Source of the DNA: Thermogutta sp.
GTDB taxonomy: Bacteria; Planctomycetota; Planctomycetia; Pirellulales; Thermoguttaceae
Reading direction: 5' to 3'
Assembly (NCBI RefSeq): GCF_014359955.1
Contig: NZ_JACIYL010000012.1
Coordinates: 1 to 17,591, forward strand
Length of the DNA: 17,591 bases
Part shown: positions 6,174-15,369 of the stretch, one piece after another
How the letters are laid out: each line of letters opens with the position of its first letter
Numbering within the stretch: position 1 is the first letter of the stretch
Made by a program: the position numbers and the translations under genes
The notes under the pieces: model-generated
Seen by the model: only the letters and a program-made list of their open reading frames with translations
What the model was told of the DNA's origin: nothing
Databases searched by the model: none

Positions 6174-9100
6174 ATGGCAGTTCCGGCCCAACGTCGCCTT
6201 GAAATTAAGGAAGTTCGTCATTTCGGTAGCCGGCGTTACGATTTCCCGATCCCTGATCTCACTCAGATTCAGACCAAGGCGTATGAGAGGTTCCTCCAGG
6301 CCGACGTGCCGTGGAACAAACGAAAAAACGAGGGTCTGGAAGCCCTTCTCCGCGAAACATTCCCCATCGAGAACCTCGACAAATCTCTGCGCCTGGAATA
6401 CATCCGCTACGAGTTGGGCAAGCCCCGGTACACGCCGGAGGAATGCAAACAACTCCGCTTGACCTACGGACGGCCATTCCGCGTCTGGCTGCGGCTGAAC
6501 AAGGAGCAGCCTGTTGAAGAAGAGGTGTTTCTTGGCGAAATCCCCATCATGCTCGGCGGTGGGGAATTTATCATCAACGGGGCCGAAAGAGTGGTGGTGA
6601 GCCAGCTCCACCGCAGTCCTGGCATGGACTTTATCGAGAACAAGGAGGGTGATCGCAAAATTTATAGCTGCCGCATCATTCCAGAGCGGGGAAGCTGGAT
6701 CGAAATCATCCTCACCAAGCGGGACACGCTGGCCGTTCGAATCGACCAGAGCAACAAGTTTCCTGTCATGACGTTGCTCCGGGCGATGGATCCGAAGTTC
6801 AGCCAGAACTCGGATATCATCCGCGCGTTTTATGGCGACGTGATCAAGGAAGAAAAAATTGCCTCGCGGGCTTCGGCATCGAAAATCAAAGACAAGGTGG
6901 CGGTGGAGGATATCGTTTATCCGCCGGAAAGCCCGAACGCCGGGGAAATCATTGTTGAATGCGGGCAGGTCATCACGGAGAGTGCAGCCGAGCAAATTTG
7001 CACCTCCGGTTTGAAGAGCGTCTGGGTAATGCCCAATGATCGGAATCGGCTCATTCTCGATTCTCTCGCCGAGGATCCAACCGCCAGCCACGAGGAAGCG
7101 CTTTTGAGGATTTATCAGAAGCTCCGGCCGGGCAATCCCCCGCAATTGGAGCGTGCTCGCACGCTGTTCTACGAGCGGTTCCGGGATCCCAGCCGATACC
7201 GACTTGGTCGGGTGGCCCGATTCCGAATCAACCGCAAGCTCGGGCTCAACGTACCCGAAGATGAAATGGCGCTGCGGGCGGAAGACCTCATCGCGGCCAT
7301 CAAGTATCTGGCCCGGTTGCGAGCCGGGGATCCCACAGCGGAACCCGACGACATCGATCATCTCGGTAATCGACGGGTGCGCACAATTGACGAGCTGGCG
7401 TGCGAGGAGCTGCGAAAGGGCTTTTTGAAGCTCCGGCGAACCGTTTCCGACCGAATGAATTTCAGCGACGTGGCCGACATGACGCCACGGAGTCTCATCA
7501 ATCCGAAAAGCGTTTCCGCGGCCATCGAGTATTTCTTTGGACGCGGCGAGCTTTCTCAGGTCGTTGACCAGACCAACCCGCTGTCCATGCTGACGCATGA
7601 GCGGCGTTTGTCTGCCCTGGGACCCGGTGGTCTGAACCGCAAGCGGGCCGGTTTCGAGGTTCGCGACGTGCACGCTTCGCACTACGGGCGGATGTGCCCC
7701 ATCGAAACCCCGGAAGGTACCAACATCGGTTTGATTTCCAGCCTGGCGATTTACGCCAGCCTTGATGAATACGGTTTTCTGATCACGCCCTATCAGGTGG
7801 TGAAAAACGGGGTCCTCCAGGATGAGATCCGCTGGCTCCGTGCGGACGAGGAGTTCGACAGCTATCTGGCCCCCGCCGATGCCCCGGTGAAAGATGGCAA
7901 GATTCAGGGGGATACCATCGTGGCACGCCACCGGGGTGACTTCAAGTTGGTCCCCGTTTCGAAAATCCAGTACATGGACGTTTCTCCGGCCCAGATCGTG
8001 GGTGTTTCCGCGGGGTTGATCCCCTTCCTGGAACATGACGACGCCAACCGGGCGTTGATGGGCTCCAACATGCAGCGGCAGGCTGTGCCGCTTCTGGTCA
8101 CCGAGCCACCCCTCGTGGCAACCGGACTGGAAGGAAAAGTCGCCGAAAACTCTAGTCTGGTGGTTCGGGCCCGGCGTGACGGAACCGTCACCTACGTGGA
8201 CGCCAACCGAATCGTCATCGATAACACCGATGTGTATCTCCTGCAGAAATTCGTGGGATTGACGGAAAAAACCTGCCAGAATCAAAAGCCCATTGTGAGG
8301 GTGGGCGAGAAGGTCAAGAAAGGACAGATCATCGCCGATGGGGCGGCCACCTGCCAGGGTGAACTCGCCCTGGGGCGGAATGTCCTCGCGGCGTTCATGT
8401 CCTGGGAAGGTTTCAATTTCGAAGACGCGATCATCATCAGCGAGGAACTCGTCCACAACGACGCATACACCTCGATCCATATTGAGGAATTCGACGCTGA
8501 GATTCGCGAAACCAAGCTCGGACGGGAGGAATTCACCCGCGATATCCCCAACGTCAGCGAAAAACAACTTCGCAACCTTGATGAGAACGGGATCGTCCGG
8601 GTGGGGACCCACGTCAAACCCGGCGACATTCTGGTGGGTAAAGTCACCCCCAAATCCAAGACCGAGCTGACACCCGAGGAGAAACTCCTGCGAGCGATTT
8701 TCGGTCGGGCAGGGGAAGACGTGAAGAACGACTCGCTGGAAGTACCACCGGGCGTGGAAGGAATTGTCATCCACACCCAGAAGTTTGCCCGACGGACAAG
8801 TCTCTCCGAGGCCGAACGCGAAGAGTATGACCGGGCCCTCAAGCAGGCGGAGGCCGAGGGCAACGCCCAAATCGCCGAGGCGTTCACAAAACTCATCGAG
8901 GCCCTGGAGCAGGCGCTCGGGCAGCGGATCACGGATGACGATGGTGTGCCGTTGCTGGAAGGCAAAGAGCATCGGTACATCGCCGAACAGGCACAGCGGT
9001 TCCAGCTCGACCGACTGGAAATCCGCACTGCGCAGAAGCGTGCAAAAGCCGAGAAGATCTATGCCGAGTTGTGGCCAGCGGTAGAGGCGGCCATTGATGC

Positions 9101-9893
9101 CCGTGATCGGAAAGTGAACTCGCTCAAGCGTGGCGATGAACTGAAAAGCGGTGTGCTCCAGATGGTCAAGGTGTACATCGCCACGAAGCGGCACATTTCC
9201 GTGGGCGACAAGATGGCCGGGCGTCACGGTAACAAGGGCGTTATTGCGAAAATTCTCCCCAAGGAGGACATGCCGTTCCTGGCGGATGGGACGCCGGTCC
9301 AGATCCTCCTCAATCCCCTTGGCGTGCCCAGCCGTATGAATGTGGGTCAAATTCTGGAGACCCACCTCGGTTGGGCGGGAGCCAAGCTGGGCTTTCGGGC
9401 GATCACCCCGGTCTTCGACGGTGCGAACGAAGACCAGATCCGCCAGTGCCTGAAGGAAGCCGGGTTGCCGGAAAACGGAAAGGTAACGCTCTACGACGGG
9501 CGAACCGGTGAACCCTTCGAACAGAAGGTAACGGTGGGCTACATCTATATGATGAAGCTCCACCACCTGGTGGACGACAAGATCCACGCTCGGGCGACCG
9601 GGCCGTACTCCCTCATCACGCAGCAGCCGCTGGGTGGCAAGGCTCGGTTCGGTGGGCAGCGCTTCGGAGAAATGGAAGTGTGGGCCCTGGAAGCCTATGG
9701 ATCGGCCTATATCCTCCAGGAACTGTTGACCGTCAAAAGCGACGACGTCGAAGGGCGGACCAAGATCTACGAAGCCATGGTCAAAGGGGAAAACACCCTG
9801 GAAGCGGGAACACCGGCCAGCTTCGACGTGCTGGTCAACGAAATTCGTGGATTGGCGCTCAATATGCAACTCGAGAAAGGGCCGTCGCTGTAA
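6174..9893 (+). CDS. rpoB: RNA polymerase subunit beta
   Basis: This is the beta subunit of RNA polymerase, forming one half of the active-site cleft. The length is 1239 residues (E. coli 1342), the difference lying in lineage-specific insertions. Landmarks include [15 protein letters not shown], the rifampicin cluster (residues 454-482), [42 protein letters not shown] (active-site lysines) and the C-terminal [20 protein letters not shown] that contacts beta'. A charged, probably coiled-coil insertion around 8800-9060 corresponds in position to the SI2-type insertion. The ATG at 6174 is chosen because GGAGGG lies at 6158-6163. An in-frame TTG at 6144 would place the ribosome-binding site inside the gene. 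The stop is TAA, so TAA is a normal stop in this genome. Confidence 0.98.
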   Translation: MAVPAQRRLEIKEVRHFGSRRYDFPIPDLTQIQTKAYERFLQADVPWNKRKNEGLEALLRETFPIENLDKSLRLEYIRYELGKPRYTPEECKQLRLTYGRPFRVWLRLNKEQPVEEEVFLGEIPIMLGGGEFIINGAERVVVSQLHRSPGMDFIENKEGDRKIYSCRIIPERGSWIEIILTKRDTLAVRIDQSNKFPVMTLLRAMDPKFSQNSDIIRAFYGDVIKEEKIASRASASKIKDKVAVEDIVYPPESPNAGEIIVECGQVITESAAEQICTSGLKSVWVMPNDRNRLILDSLAEDPTASHEEALLRIYQKLRPGNPPQLERARTLFYERFRDPSRYRLGRVARFRINRKLGLNVPEDEMALRAEDLIAAIKYLARLRAGDPTAEPDDIDHLGNRRVRTIDELACEELRKGFLKLRRTVSDRMNFSDVADMTPRSLINPKSVSAAIEYFFGRGELSQVVDQTNPLSMLTHERRLSALGPGGLNRKRAGFEVRDVHASHYGRMCPIETPEGTNIGLISSLAIYASLDEYGFLITPYQVVKNGVLQDEIRWLRADEEFDSYLAPADAPVKDGKIQGDTIVARHRGDFKLVPVSKIQYMDVSPAQIVGVSAGLIPFLEHDDANRALMGSNMQRQAVPLLVTEPPLVATGLEGKVAENSSLVVRARRDGTVTYVDANRIVIDNTDVYLLQKFVGLTEKTCQNQKPIVRVGEKVKKGQIIADGAATCQGELALGRNVLAAFMSWEGFNFEDAIIISEELVHNDAYTSIHIEEFDAEIRETKLGREEFTRDIPNVSEKQLRNLDENGIVRVGTHVKPGDILVGKVTPKSKTELTPEEKLLRAIFGRAGEDVKNDSLEVPPGVEGIVIHTQKFARRTSLSEAEREEYDRALKQAEAEGNAQIAEAFTKLIEALEQALGQRITDDDGVPLLEGKEHRYIAEQAQRFQLDRLEIRTAQKRAKAEKIYAELWPAVEAAIDARDRKVNSLKRGDELKSGVLQMVKVYIATKRHISVGDKMAGRHGNKGVIAKILPKEDMPFLADGTPVQILLNPLGVPSRMNVGQILETHLGWAGAKLGFRAITPVFDGANEDQIRQCLKEAGLPENGKVTLYDGRTGEPFEQKVTVGYIYMMKLHHLVDDKIHARATGPYSLITQQPLGGKARFGGQRFGEMEVWALEAYGSAYILQELLTVKSDDVEGRTKIYEAMVKGENTLEAGTPASFDVLVNEIRGLALNMQLEKGPSL

Positions 9894-10015
9894 TCAACCG
9901 GATGCACAGGAGGAACTGGCACCGAGGATAAGCTCCACAGGTGCAGGAAAGCAGGTGGCTTTACGGGTTGAGGGTCGGTGATCCATCTGTGCGGCAAAAA
10001 TAAGGAGTGTGAGCG

Positions 10016-13003
10016 GTGAGTTACGCCGAAACAACCTACGAACGAGTTAACGATTACGTGGCGGTCAAGATCAGCCTTGCCCGTCCCCACGATATCCGAA
10101 GCTGGTCCTTCGGCGAAGTGAAAAAGCCGGAGACCATCAACTATCGCACGTATAAGCCGGAACGCGATGGTCTGTTTTGCGAACGCATTTTCGGTCCGGA
10201 AAAAGACTGGGAATGTAGCTGCGGCAAATATCGCGGCATGAAATACAAGGGCATGGTCTGCGATCGCTGTGGGGTCAAAATCACCCACAGCCGCGTGCGT
10301 CGCAAGCGGATGGGACACATCGAACTGGCCAGTCCGGTGGTGCACATCTGGTTTTTCAAAGCCCCACCGAGCCGGCTGGGCACGCTCCTTAACATGAAGG
10401 GAACGAGCCTGGAGAAGATCATCTACTACCAGGATTATGTGGTCATCGACCCCGGCGATACGCCACTTCAAAAGTACCAGCTCCTCACCGATGAGGAGTA
10501 TCGCCAGGCCCGAGCCGAGTACGGCGAGGGGAGTTTCCACGCCGACATGGGGGCGGAGGCCATCCGCAAGCTCCTCATGGACCTGGACCTTGTTCAGTTA
10601 TCCCGGGAGTTGCGGGCGGAACTGGCCCAGACCACCTCGAAGCAGAAGCAAAAAGAGCTGATCAATCGCCTCAAACTGGTGGAGGCCATTCGCGATAGCG
10701 AGAACCGCCCCGAGTGGATGGTTTTGGATGTCATCCCCGTTATTCCGCCCGACCTGCGCCCGCTCGTTCTTCTGGAATCCGGTAACTTCGCCACCAGTGA
10801 CCTGAACGATCTCTACCGGCGGATCATCAACCGGAACAACCGTCTGAAAAAACTGGTGGATCTGAATGCTCCGGAAGTCATCATCAAGAACGAAAAGCGC
10901 ATGCTTCAGCAGGCCGTGGATGCGCTTTTCGACAACGGCCGGTGCAAACGACCGGTGCTCGGTTCGAGCAATCGGCCGCTCAAGTCGCTCACCGACATGA
11001 TCAAGGGTAAACAGGGGCGTTTCCGGGAAAACCTCCTCGGTAAGCGTGTGGACTATTCCGCACGAAGCGTGATCGTGGTGGGACCCACGCTGAGATTGCA
11101 TCAGTGCGGCCTGCCGAAGCGGATCGCGCTGGAGCTGTATCAGCCCTTCATCATCCGCCGACTCCGCGAGTTGCAGCATGCCGATACGATCAAAAGCGCG
11201 AAGAAGATGATCGAGCGGCGGGATGAGGAAGTGTGGGATATTCTGGAGGAAGTGATTCAGAATCATCCGGTCTTGCTCAACCGGGCACCCACGCTCCACC
11301 GAATGGGCATCCAGGCCTTTGAGCCGGTGCTCGTGGAAGGGAATGCCATCAAGCTTCACCCCCTTGTGTGCAAGGGGTACAACGCGGACTTCGACGGGGA
11401 CCAGATGGCGGTGCACCTCCCGCTGTCCGTTGAGGCCATTGTGGAAGCGCACACCCTGCTCATGTCGTTCCACAACATCTTCAGTCCGGCCCACGGCAAG
11501 CCCATCATCAGCCCGTCGCAGGACGTGGTCATGGGATGGTACTACCTGACACTGGACACCATCCCGGATCGCAAGGGTGATGATATGGTGTTCTCCTCGC
11601 TGGACGAGGTGGAACTGGCCTACAGCTTGGGCAAGGTGGACACCCATGCCCGTATCCGCGTTCGGCTCCCACAGGACATGCGGGTGAAAGGCCGCTACGA
11701 CCTGCCGCCGGGTTCGATCATTCAGACCACGGTGGGCCGGGTCATTTTCAATCGAATCCTGCCCAAGGGTATGCAGTTCTATAACGAGGTGATGACTTCG
11801 AAGAAGCTCTCGGAGGTCATTTCAGACTGCTACGAGCTTTTGGGCCGACCCGCCACCATCGACCTGCTCGATACGATGAACCGGCAGGGATTCTACTGGG
11901 CGACGCGGAGCGGCTTGAGCTTCGCGACCGACGACCTCCTTATGCCACCCAACAAAAAGAAAGTGATTGAGGAGGCGGAAAAAGAAGTCATCAAGGCCGA
12001 TAAGGGCTACCAGCTCGGTGCGATGACGGAAAACGAAAGAAAGAACAAGATTCTCGACGCCTGGACGGTAGCCCGGGAAACGATCACCCGTGAACTCGAA
12101 AAGCTGCTGGAAAACGACCGGCGTTACCCGGGCTACGTGAATCCGATCTACCTGATGGCCAAGTCCGGTGCTCGGGGAAATATCGAACAGGTCCGACAGC
12201 TCGCGGGGATGCGAGGTCTGATGACCAAGCCGTCCGGGGAAATCATCGAAACGCCGATCAAGGCGAATTTCCGCGAAGGGCTGTCGGTATTCGAGTACTT
12301 CAGCTCGACCCACGGTGCTCGAAAAGGGCTGGCGGACACGGCTCTGAAGACGGCTGACGCGGGTTATCTGACCCGTAAGCTCGCCGACGTGGCGCAGAAT
12401 GTGGTGGTGACGATGTACGATTGCGGCACGACCCAGGGCGTCACCAAGAGCGTGCTTCACCGTGGCGAGAAAGTCGAAAAAGGGCTCGCCGAGTCGATCA
12501 AGGGGCGTGTGAGCCGTCACAATATCGTGAACCCCATCACCGACGAGGTGATTGTCCGTGAAAACGAGCTCATCACCTCCGAGATTGCTCGAAAGATCGA
12601 GGAACTGGGTTTGACAAAGATCCAGGTCCGCAGTCCGATGACGTGCGAGGCACCACTGGGTGTCTGCGCCCTGTGCTACGGCATGGACCTCTCCACGGGC
12701 CGATTGGTGGAAGAGGGGCTCGCGGTCGGGATTATCGCGGCGCAAAGCATCGGCGAGCCGGGGACGCAGCTCACGATGCGGACGTTCCACATCGGTGGGA
12801 CGGCGGCCCGTGCGCTGGAGGAAGACTCCGTCAAAGCTACTCGCGAAGGGTATGTCCGGCTGGTCCGGGTCAACGTGGTGACCAACCCGGAGGGCATGGA
12901 CGTCATCGTCTCGCCCAGTGGACAGGTCATCATCGAGGATGAAAAGCACCGGGAGTTGGAAAAGTTCGATGTGCCCAAGGGTGCATTTCTCCTGGTGAAA
13001 TAA
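10016..13003 (+). CDS. rpoC: RNA polymerase subunit beta', N-terminal part (995 aa), ended by an in-frame TAA
   Basis: This is the N-terminal two thirds of beta'. The first zinc site (C67, C69, C82, C85), the catalytic NADFDGD (residues 456-462, three Mg-binding Asp), the bridge-helix region and the second zinc site (C803, C877, C884, C887) are all intact. The N-terminal trigger-loop helix is also present, with M921, R922 and H925 matching E. coli M932, R933 and H936. The frame then runs into the SI3-type insertion and stops at TAA 13001-13003, after PKGAFLLVK. The very next codons continue the beta' sequence in the same frame. The GTG start at 10016 has a perfect TAAGGAG at 10001-10007. Possibilities are a true two-piece beta', stop readthrough, or a sequence error. 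A decayed pseudogene is unlikely because both halves are otherwise intact and rpoC is essential. Confidence 0.96.
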   Translation: MSYAETTYERVNDYVAVKISLARPHDIRSWSFGEVKKPETINYRTYKPERDGLFCERIFGPEKDWECSCGKYRGMKYKGMVCDRCGVKITHSRVRRKRMGHIELASPVVHIWFFKAPPSRLGTLLNMKGTSLEKIIYYQDYVVIDPGDTPLQKYQLLTDEEYRQARAEYGEGSFHADMGAEAIRKLLMDLDLVQLSRELRAELAQTTSKQKQKELINRLKLVEAIRDSENRPEWMVLDVIPVIPPDLRPLVLLESGNFATSDLNDLYRRIINRNNRLKKLVDLNAPEVIIKNEKRMLQQAVDALFDNGRCKRPVLGSSNRPLKSLTDMIKGKQGRFRENLLGKRVDYSARSVIVVGPTLRLHQCGLPKRIALELYQPFIIRRLRELQHADTIKSAKKMIERRDEEVWDILEEVIQNHPVLLNRAPTLHRMGIQAFEPVLVEGNAIKLHPLVCKGYNADFDGDQMAVHLPLSVEAIVEAHTLLMSFHNIFSPAHGKPIISPSQDVVMGWYYLTLDTIPDRKGDDMVFSSLDEVELAYSLGKVDTHARIRVRLPQDMRVKGRYDLPPGSIIQTTVGRVIFNRILPKGMQFYNEVMTSKKLSEVISDCYELLGRPATIDLLDTMNRQGFYWATRSGLSFATDDLLMPPNKKKVIEEAEKEVIKADKGYQLGAMTENERKNKILDAWTVARETITRELEKLLENDRRYPGYVNPIYLMAKSGARGNIEQVRQLAGMRGLMTKPSGEIIETPIKANFREGLSVFEYFSSTHGARKGLADTALKTADAGYLTRKLADVAQNVVVTMYDCGTTQGVTKSVLHRGEKVEKGLAESIKGRVSRHNIVNPITDEVIVRENELITSEIARKIEELGLTKIQVRSPMTCEAPLGVCALCYGMDLSTGRLVEEGLAVGIIAAQSIGEPGTQLTMRTFHIGGTAARALEEDSVKATREGYVRLVRVNVVTNPEGMDVIVSPSGQVIIEDEKHRELEKFDVPKGAFLLVK

Positions 13004-13015
13004 GGCGAAAAGGTG
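13001..13015 (+). promoter_or_regulatory. Overlapping stop codon, Shine-Dalgarno-like site and GTG restart within rpoC
   Basis: The TAA stop (13001-13003) forms the start of TAAGG (13001-13005), a five-base match to the anti-Shine-Dalgarno complement TAAGGAGGT. A GTG (13013-13015) follows seven bases later, in the original reading frame. The arrangement would suit immediate re-initiation and would omit only four residue positions of beta'. The upstream rpoC start uses the same core (TAAGGAG). The match is short, so use as a start is an inference. Confidence 0.5.
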
Positions 13016-14389
13016 ACACCGGGCCAGATCATCTGTCGCTGGGAACGACACAGCATTCCGGTGATTGCCGAACGTGGCGGGCGTGTGCGGTTTGAGGATC
13101 TCATCGAGAACGAGACCCTCCGCATTGAGCATGATCCGACCACGGGTGCGGAACGTCTCTTCGTTCTCGAGTACCGCGGCGATTATCAACCGCAGATCGT
13201 TATTGAGGATCCGGAAACCGGCAAGATTGTCGAGTATCAGTATCTGCCGGAAAAAGCCCAGATCCTCGTGCGAGAGGGGGATATCGTTCAGCCGGGCACG
13301 CTGCTGGCGAAGCAACCCCGTGACGTCATCCGTACCCAGGACATCACCGGTGGTCTGCCCCGCGTGACGGAGATCTTTGAGGCCCGCCGGCCGAAAGATC
13401 CCGCCGTGATCGCCGAGATCAGCGGGTATGTGGAAATCCTTGGAGAAAAGCGAAAAGGGGGACGGCGCACCATCGTCATCCGCAGCGAGAGCGGAATCGA
13501 GCGCGAGCACCTGGTGGGGCCCGGCAAACATCTCCGCGTCCACACCGGGGATTACGTTCAGGCGGGTTACAGTCTCGTGGAGGGACCGCTCGACCCCCAC
13601 GAAATCTTGCGGATCTCCGGCGAGGAAGAACTCCAGCGATACCTCGTGCAGGAAATTCAGAGCGTTTACCGTCAGCAACAGGTGGACATCAACGACAAAC
13701 ACATCGAAATCATCGTCGCGCAGATGCTCCGCAAGGTGAAGGTCATGGAAGGTGGCGACACCGGGCTGCTGGAGGGAACGCTCATCGACAAGTTCGAATT
13801 TCGCCGTCGCAACGCCGAACTCGCCAAGTGCGTGAAGATCGTCGATCCCGGTGATACGAATTATCACGAGGGTGAAATCGTGCCGCGCGAGGTCTTCGAA
13901 CAGCAAAATGCCCAGGTGGAAAGCCGGGGTGGCCGGCCCGCGAAGGCGGTGGCGCCCACCCTTGCTCGGGCCTCAGTCCAGTTGCTCGGGATCACCCGCG
14001 CCGCGGTGCAAAGTGACAGCTTCATCTCAGCCGCGAGCTTCCAGGAAACGACGAGGGTGCTTACTGAGGCGGCACTCGCCAGCAAAGTCGACAGGCTCGT
14101 CGGTCTGAAGGAGAACGTCATTCTGGGGCGTTTGATCCCAGCCGGTACGGGCTTCCGCAAGTATCAGGAGGCGGAGGTGCGTCTGCGGCCGGAGGCCCTC
14201 GAGAAGCTGGCTGCCCGTGCGACGACACCGAGCACCCACCGTTATGCACTCCTGGAGGATATTCCTTCCGCGGGCTCTCAATCCACCGAGTCGACAGCTC
14301 AGGGCAACGGCGGGACACAGGACAACGGTGTGCAGCTCACATCGTCGAGTGAGAATCCATCCGGCCAAGGTGATGCGCCGGCCAACTGA
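13013..14389 (+). CDS. rpoC: RNA polymerase subunit beta', C-terminal part (458 aa)
   Basis: This is the C-terminal third of beta', in the same frame as the preceding rpoC part. It starts in the second half of the SI3 insertion: VTPGQIICRWERHSIPVIAE aligns to the E. coli segment around VANWDPHTMPVITE. It then supplies the C-terminal trigger-loop helix (QDITGGLPRVTEIFEARRPKD), the jaw/clamp segment INDKHIEIIVAQMLRKV, and the conserved end FISAASFQETTRVLTEAA and LKENVILGRLIPAGTG. The final 40 or so residues are a Ser/Gly/Gln/Asn-rich tail beyond the conserved fold. The GTG at 13013 is the first possible start after the TAA. If the TAA is an error or is read through, this is simply the end of a 1457-residue beta'. 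The stop is TGA, and a terminator follows. Confidence 0.95.
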   Translation: MTPGQIICRWERHSIPVIAERGGRVRFEDLIENETLRIEHDPTTGAERLFVLEYRGDYQPQIVIEDPETGKIVEYQYLPEKAQILVREGDIVQPGTLLAKQPRDVIRTQDITGGLPRVTEIFEARRPKDPAVIAEISGYVEILGEKRKGGRRTIVIRSESGIEREHLVGPGKHLRVHTGDYVQAGYSLVEGPLDPHEILRISGEEELQRYLVQEIQSVYRQQQVDINDKHIEIIVAQMLRKVKVMEGGDTGLLEGTLIDKFEFRRRNAELAKCVKIVDPGDTNYHEGEIVPREVFEQQNAQVESRGGRPAKAVAPTLARASVQLLGITRAAVQSDSFISAASFQETTRVLTEAALASKVDRLVGLKENVILGRLIPAGTGFRKYQEAEVRLRPEALEKLAARATTPSTHRYALLEDIPSAGSQSTESTAQGNGGTQDNGVQLTSSSENPSGQGDAPAN

Positions 14390-14422
14390 GCGAAAACACT
14401 TCCTGGCCGCTTGAGATCGACG

Positions 14423-14451
14423 CCCGTGCTCATCTTTGAGCACGGGTTTTT
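14423..14451 (+). terminator. Intrinsic terminator after rpoC
   Basis: A perfect 9-bp stem, CCCGTGCTC (14423-14431) with GAGCACGGG (14438-14446), encloses a 6-nt loop and is followed directly by TTTTT (14447-14451). It lies 34 nt after the rpoC stop and should end the whole rpoBC transcript. On the opposite strand no T-run follows the stem, so it should not terminate cmk efficiently. Confidence 0.92.
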
Positions 14452-14596
14452 CTTCGTACCACGCCGTGTTTCGCGCCAGAGGGCGGTATCCTTTTGCTCA
14501 ATCGATACTCCTGTGGTTTCTCGACACAGCCTGCGCGGCGCACTGGAAGGCGAATTCGTGGAACAATCGATACGGTGATTGTGGCTTGGCTTCCAG

Positions 14597-15340
14597 TTAC
14601 CCACTGGGGGAGTCTGTGCCGATGTGTTTGCGGATATGCGTCAGAAGGATATCCACCACCTGGTCAACGGTGAGACCGTCGGTGTGGATTTCAATGGCAT
14701 CAGGGGCCTTTTTGAGGGCGCCGAAAGGACGCCGCGAATCCTGCTCATCCCGTTGCAAGAGTTCTTCCAGAACTTTCTCGTAGGAGATGTCAATTCCTTT
14801 CCTTTTGAAATCCCGCCAGCGTCGCCGGGCCCGTTCTTCCGGCGATGCAACAAGGAAGAACTTGACATGTGCATCGGGAAAAACAAGTGTTCCCTGATCG
14901 CGGCCTTCGGTCACGAGGGACTCTCGAGATGCGATGGCCCGCTGCTGGGCAATGAGAAACTCGCGGACCTGAAAGACGTCAGCCGCCCGAGCGGTTTCTC
15001 GGGTGATCTCGGGGGAGCGGATCAAATCGGAAACATCTTCCCCGTTAAGAAAAATGCGATCTTCTTCGATGTGAAGTTCAATGGATTGGAGCAAACGTCG
15101 AACTTGCGCATCGTCCTGCCAATTCACGCCCTGTCTGTAACCGGCCAGTGCGACGGCCCTGTACATGGCACCGGTGTCCAGGTAGCGAATACCGAGCCTT
15201 TCGGCCAGCTTCTTGGCCACCGTACTCTTTCCTGCACCGGCCGGACCGTCGATGGTCACCACAAGTGGTCGGGTGGATTCGCAAGAAACATTGCCACAGC
15301 GAGAAGGCGACCGCTCCATGTCCACTTTCTCTCTTTTCAT
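14597..15340 (-). CDS. cmk: Cytidylate kinase
   Basis: Cytidylate kinase transfers a phosphate from ATP to CMP or dCMP. The 247-residue protein has the P-loop GPAGAGKST (32-40), the CMP-binding segment YLDTGAMYR (53-61), EGRDQGT (145-151) followed by VFPDA, and the lid region ASPEERARRRW. The Gln in GRDQGT replaces the usual Ile or Met. The first 24 residues before PLVVTIDG are additional and charged. A second Met at residue 8 (start at 15319) is preceded by a purine-rich AGAGAG and is an equally good start. The gene is convergent with rpoC and lies 29 nt downstream of the GH38-like gene on the same strand, so it is probably in an operon with it. The stop is TAA. Confidence 0.95.
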   Translation of the reverse strand: MKREKVDMERSPSRCGNVSCESTRPLVVTIDGPAGAGKSTVAKKLAERLGIRYLDTGAMYRAVALAGYRQGVNWQDDAQVRRLLQSIELHIEEDRIFLNGEDVSDLIRSPEITRETARAADVFQVREFLIAQQRAIASRESLVTEGRDQGTLVFPDAHVKFFLVASPEERARRRWRDFKRKGIDISYEKVLEELLQRDEQDSRRPFGALKKAPDAIEIHTDGLTVDQVVDILLTHIRKHIGTDSPSG

Positions 15341-15369
15341 CCCGTTACGGCACCCAATCGCTTTCCTCG

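Noticed and set aside
6165..9869. A 1234-codon open frame on the - strand opposite rpoB
   Set aside because: It mirrors rpoB almost end to end. Its translation shows no recognisable domains. The rpoB frame has strong family conservation. Long antisense frames arise from GC-rich codon use.
9941..10003. A 20-codon GTG frame between rpoB and rpoC ending at the TAA of TAAGGAG
   Set aside because: It is too short, lacks a properly spaced ribosome-binding site and has no family resemblance.
13001..13003. Genetic-code reassignment of TAA
   Set aside because: rpoB and cmk end with TAA at the expected conserved C-termini, so TAA is an ordinary stop here.
13001..13015. An intein or intron remnant at the rpoC interruption
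   Set aside because: There is no inserted sequence. The flanking residues are contiguous with the beta' alignment.
11822..13906. A 694-codon open frame on the - strand opposite rpoC, spanning the TAA
   Set aside because: It is a shadow of the rpoC codons. It has no recognisable domain or ribosome-binding support.
10016..14389. rpoC as a decayed pseudogene
   Set aside because: Only one stop is present, there are no frameshifts, and every catalytic and zinc-binding motif is intact on both sides of it. The neighbours are healthy essential genes.
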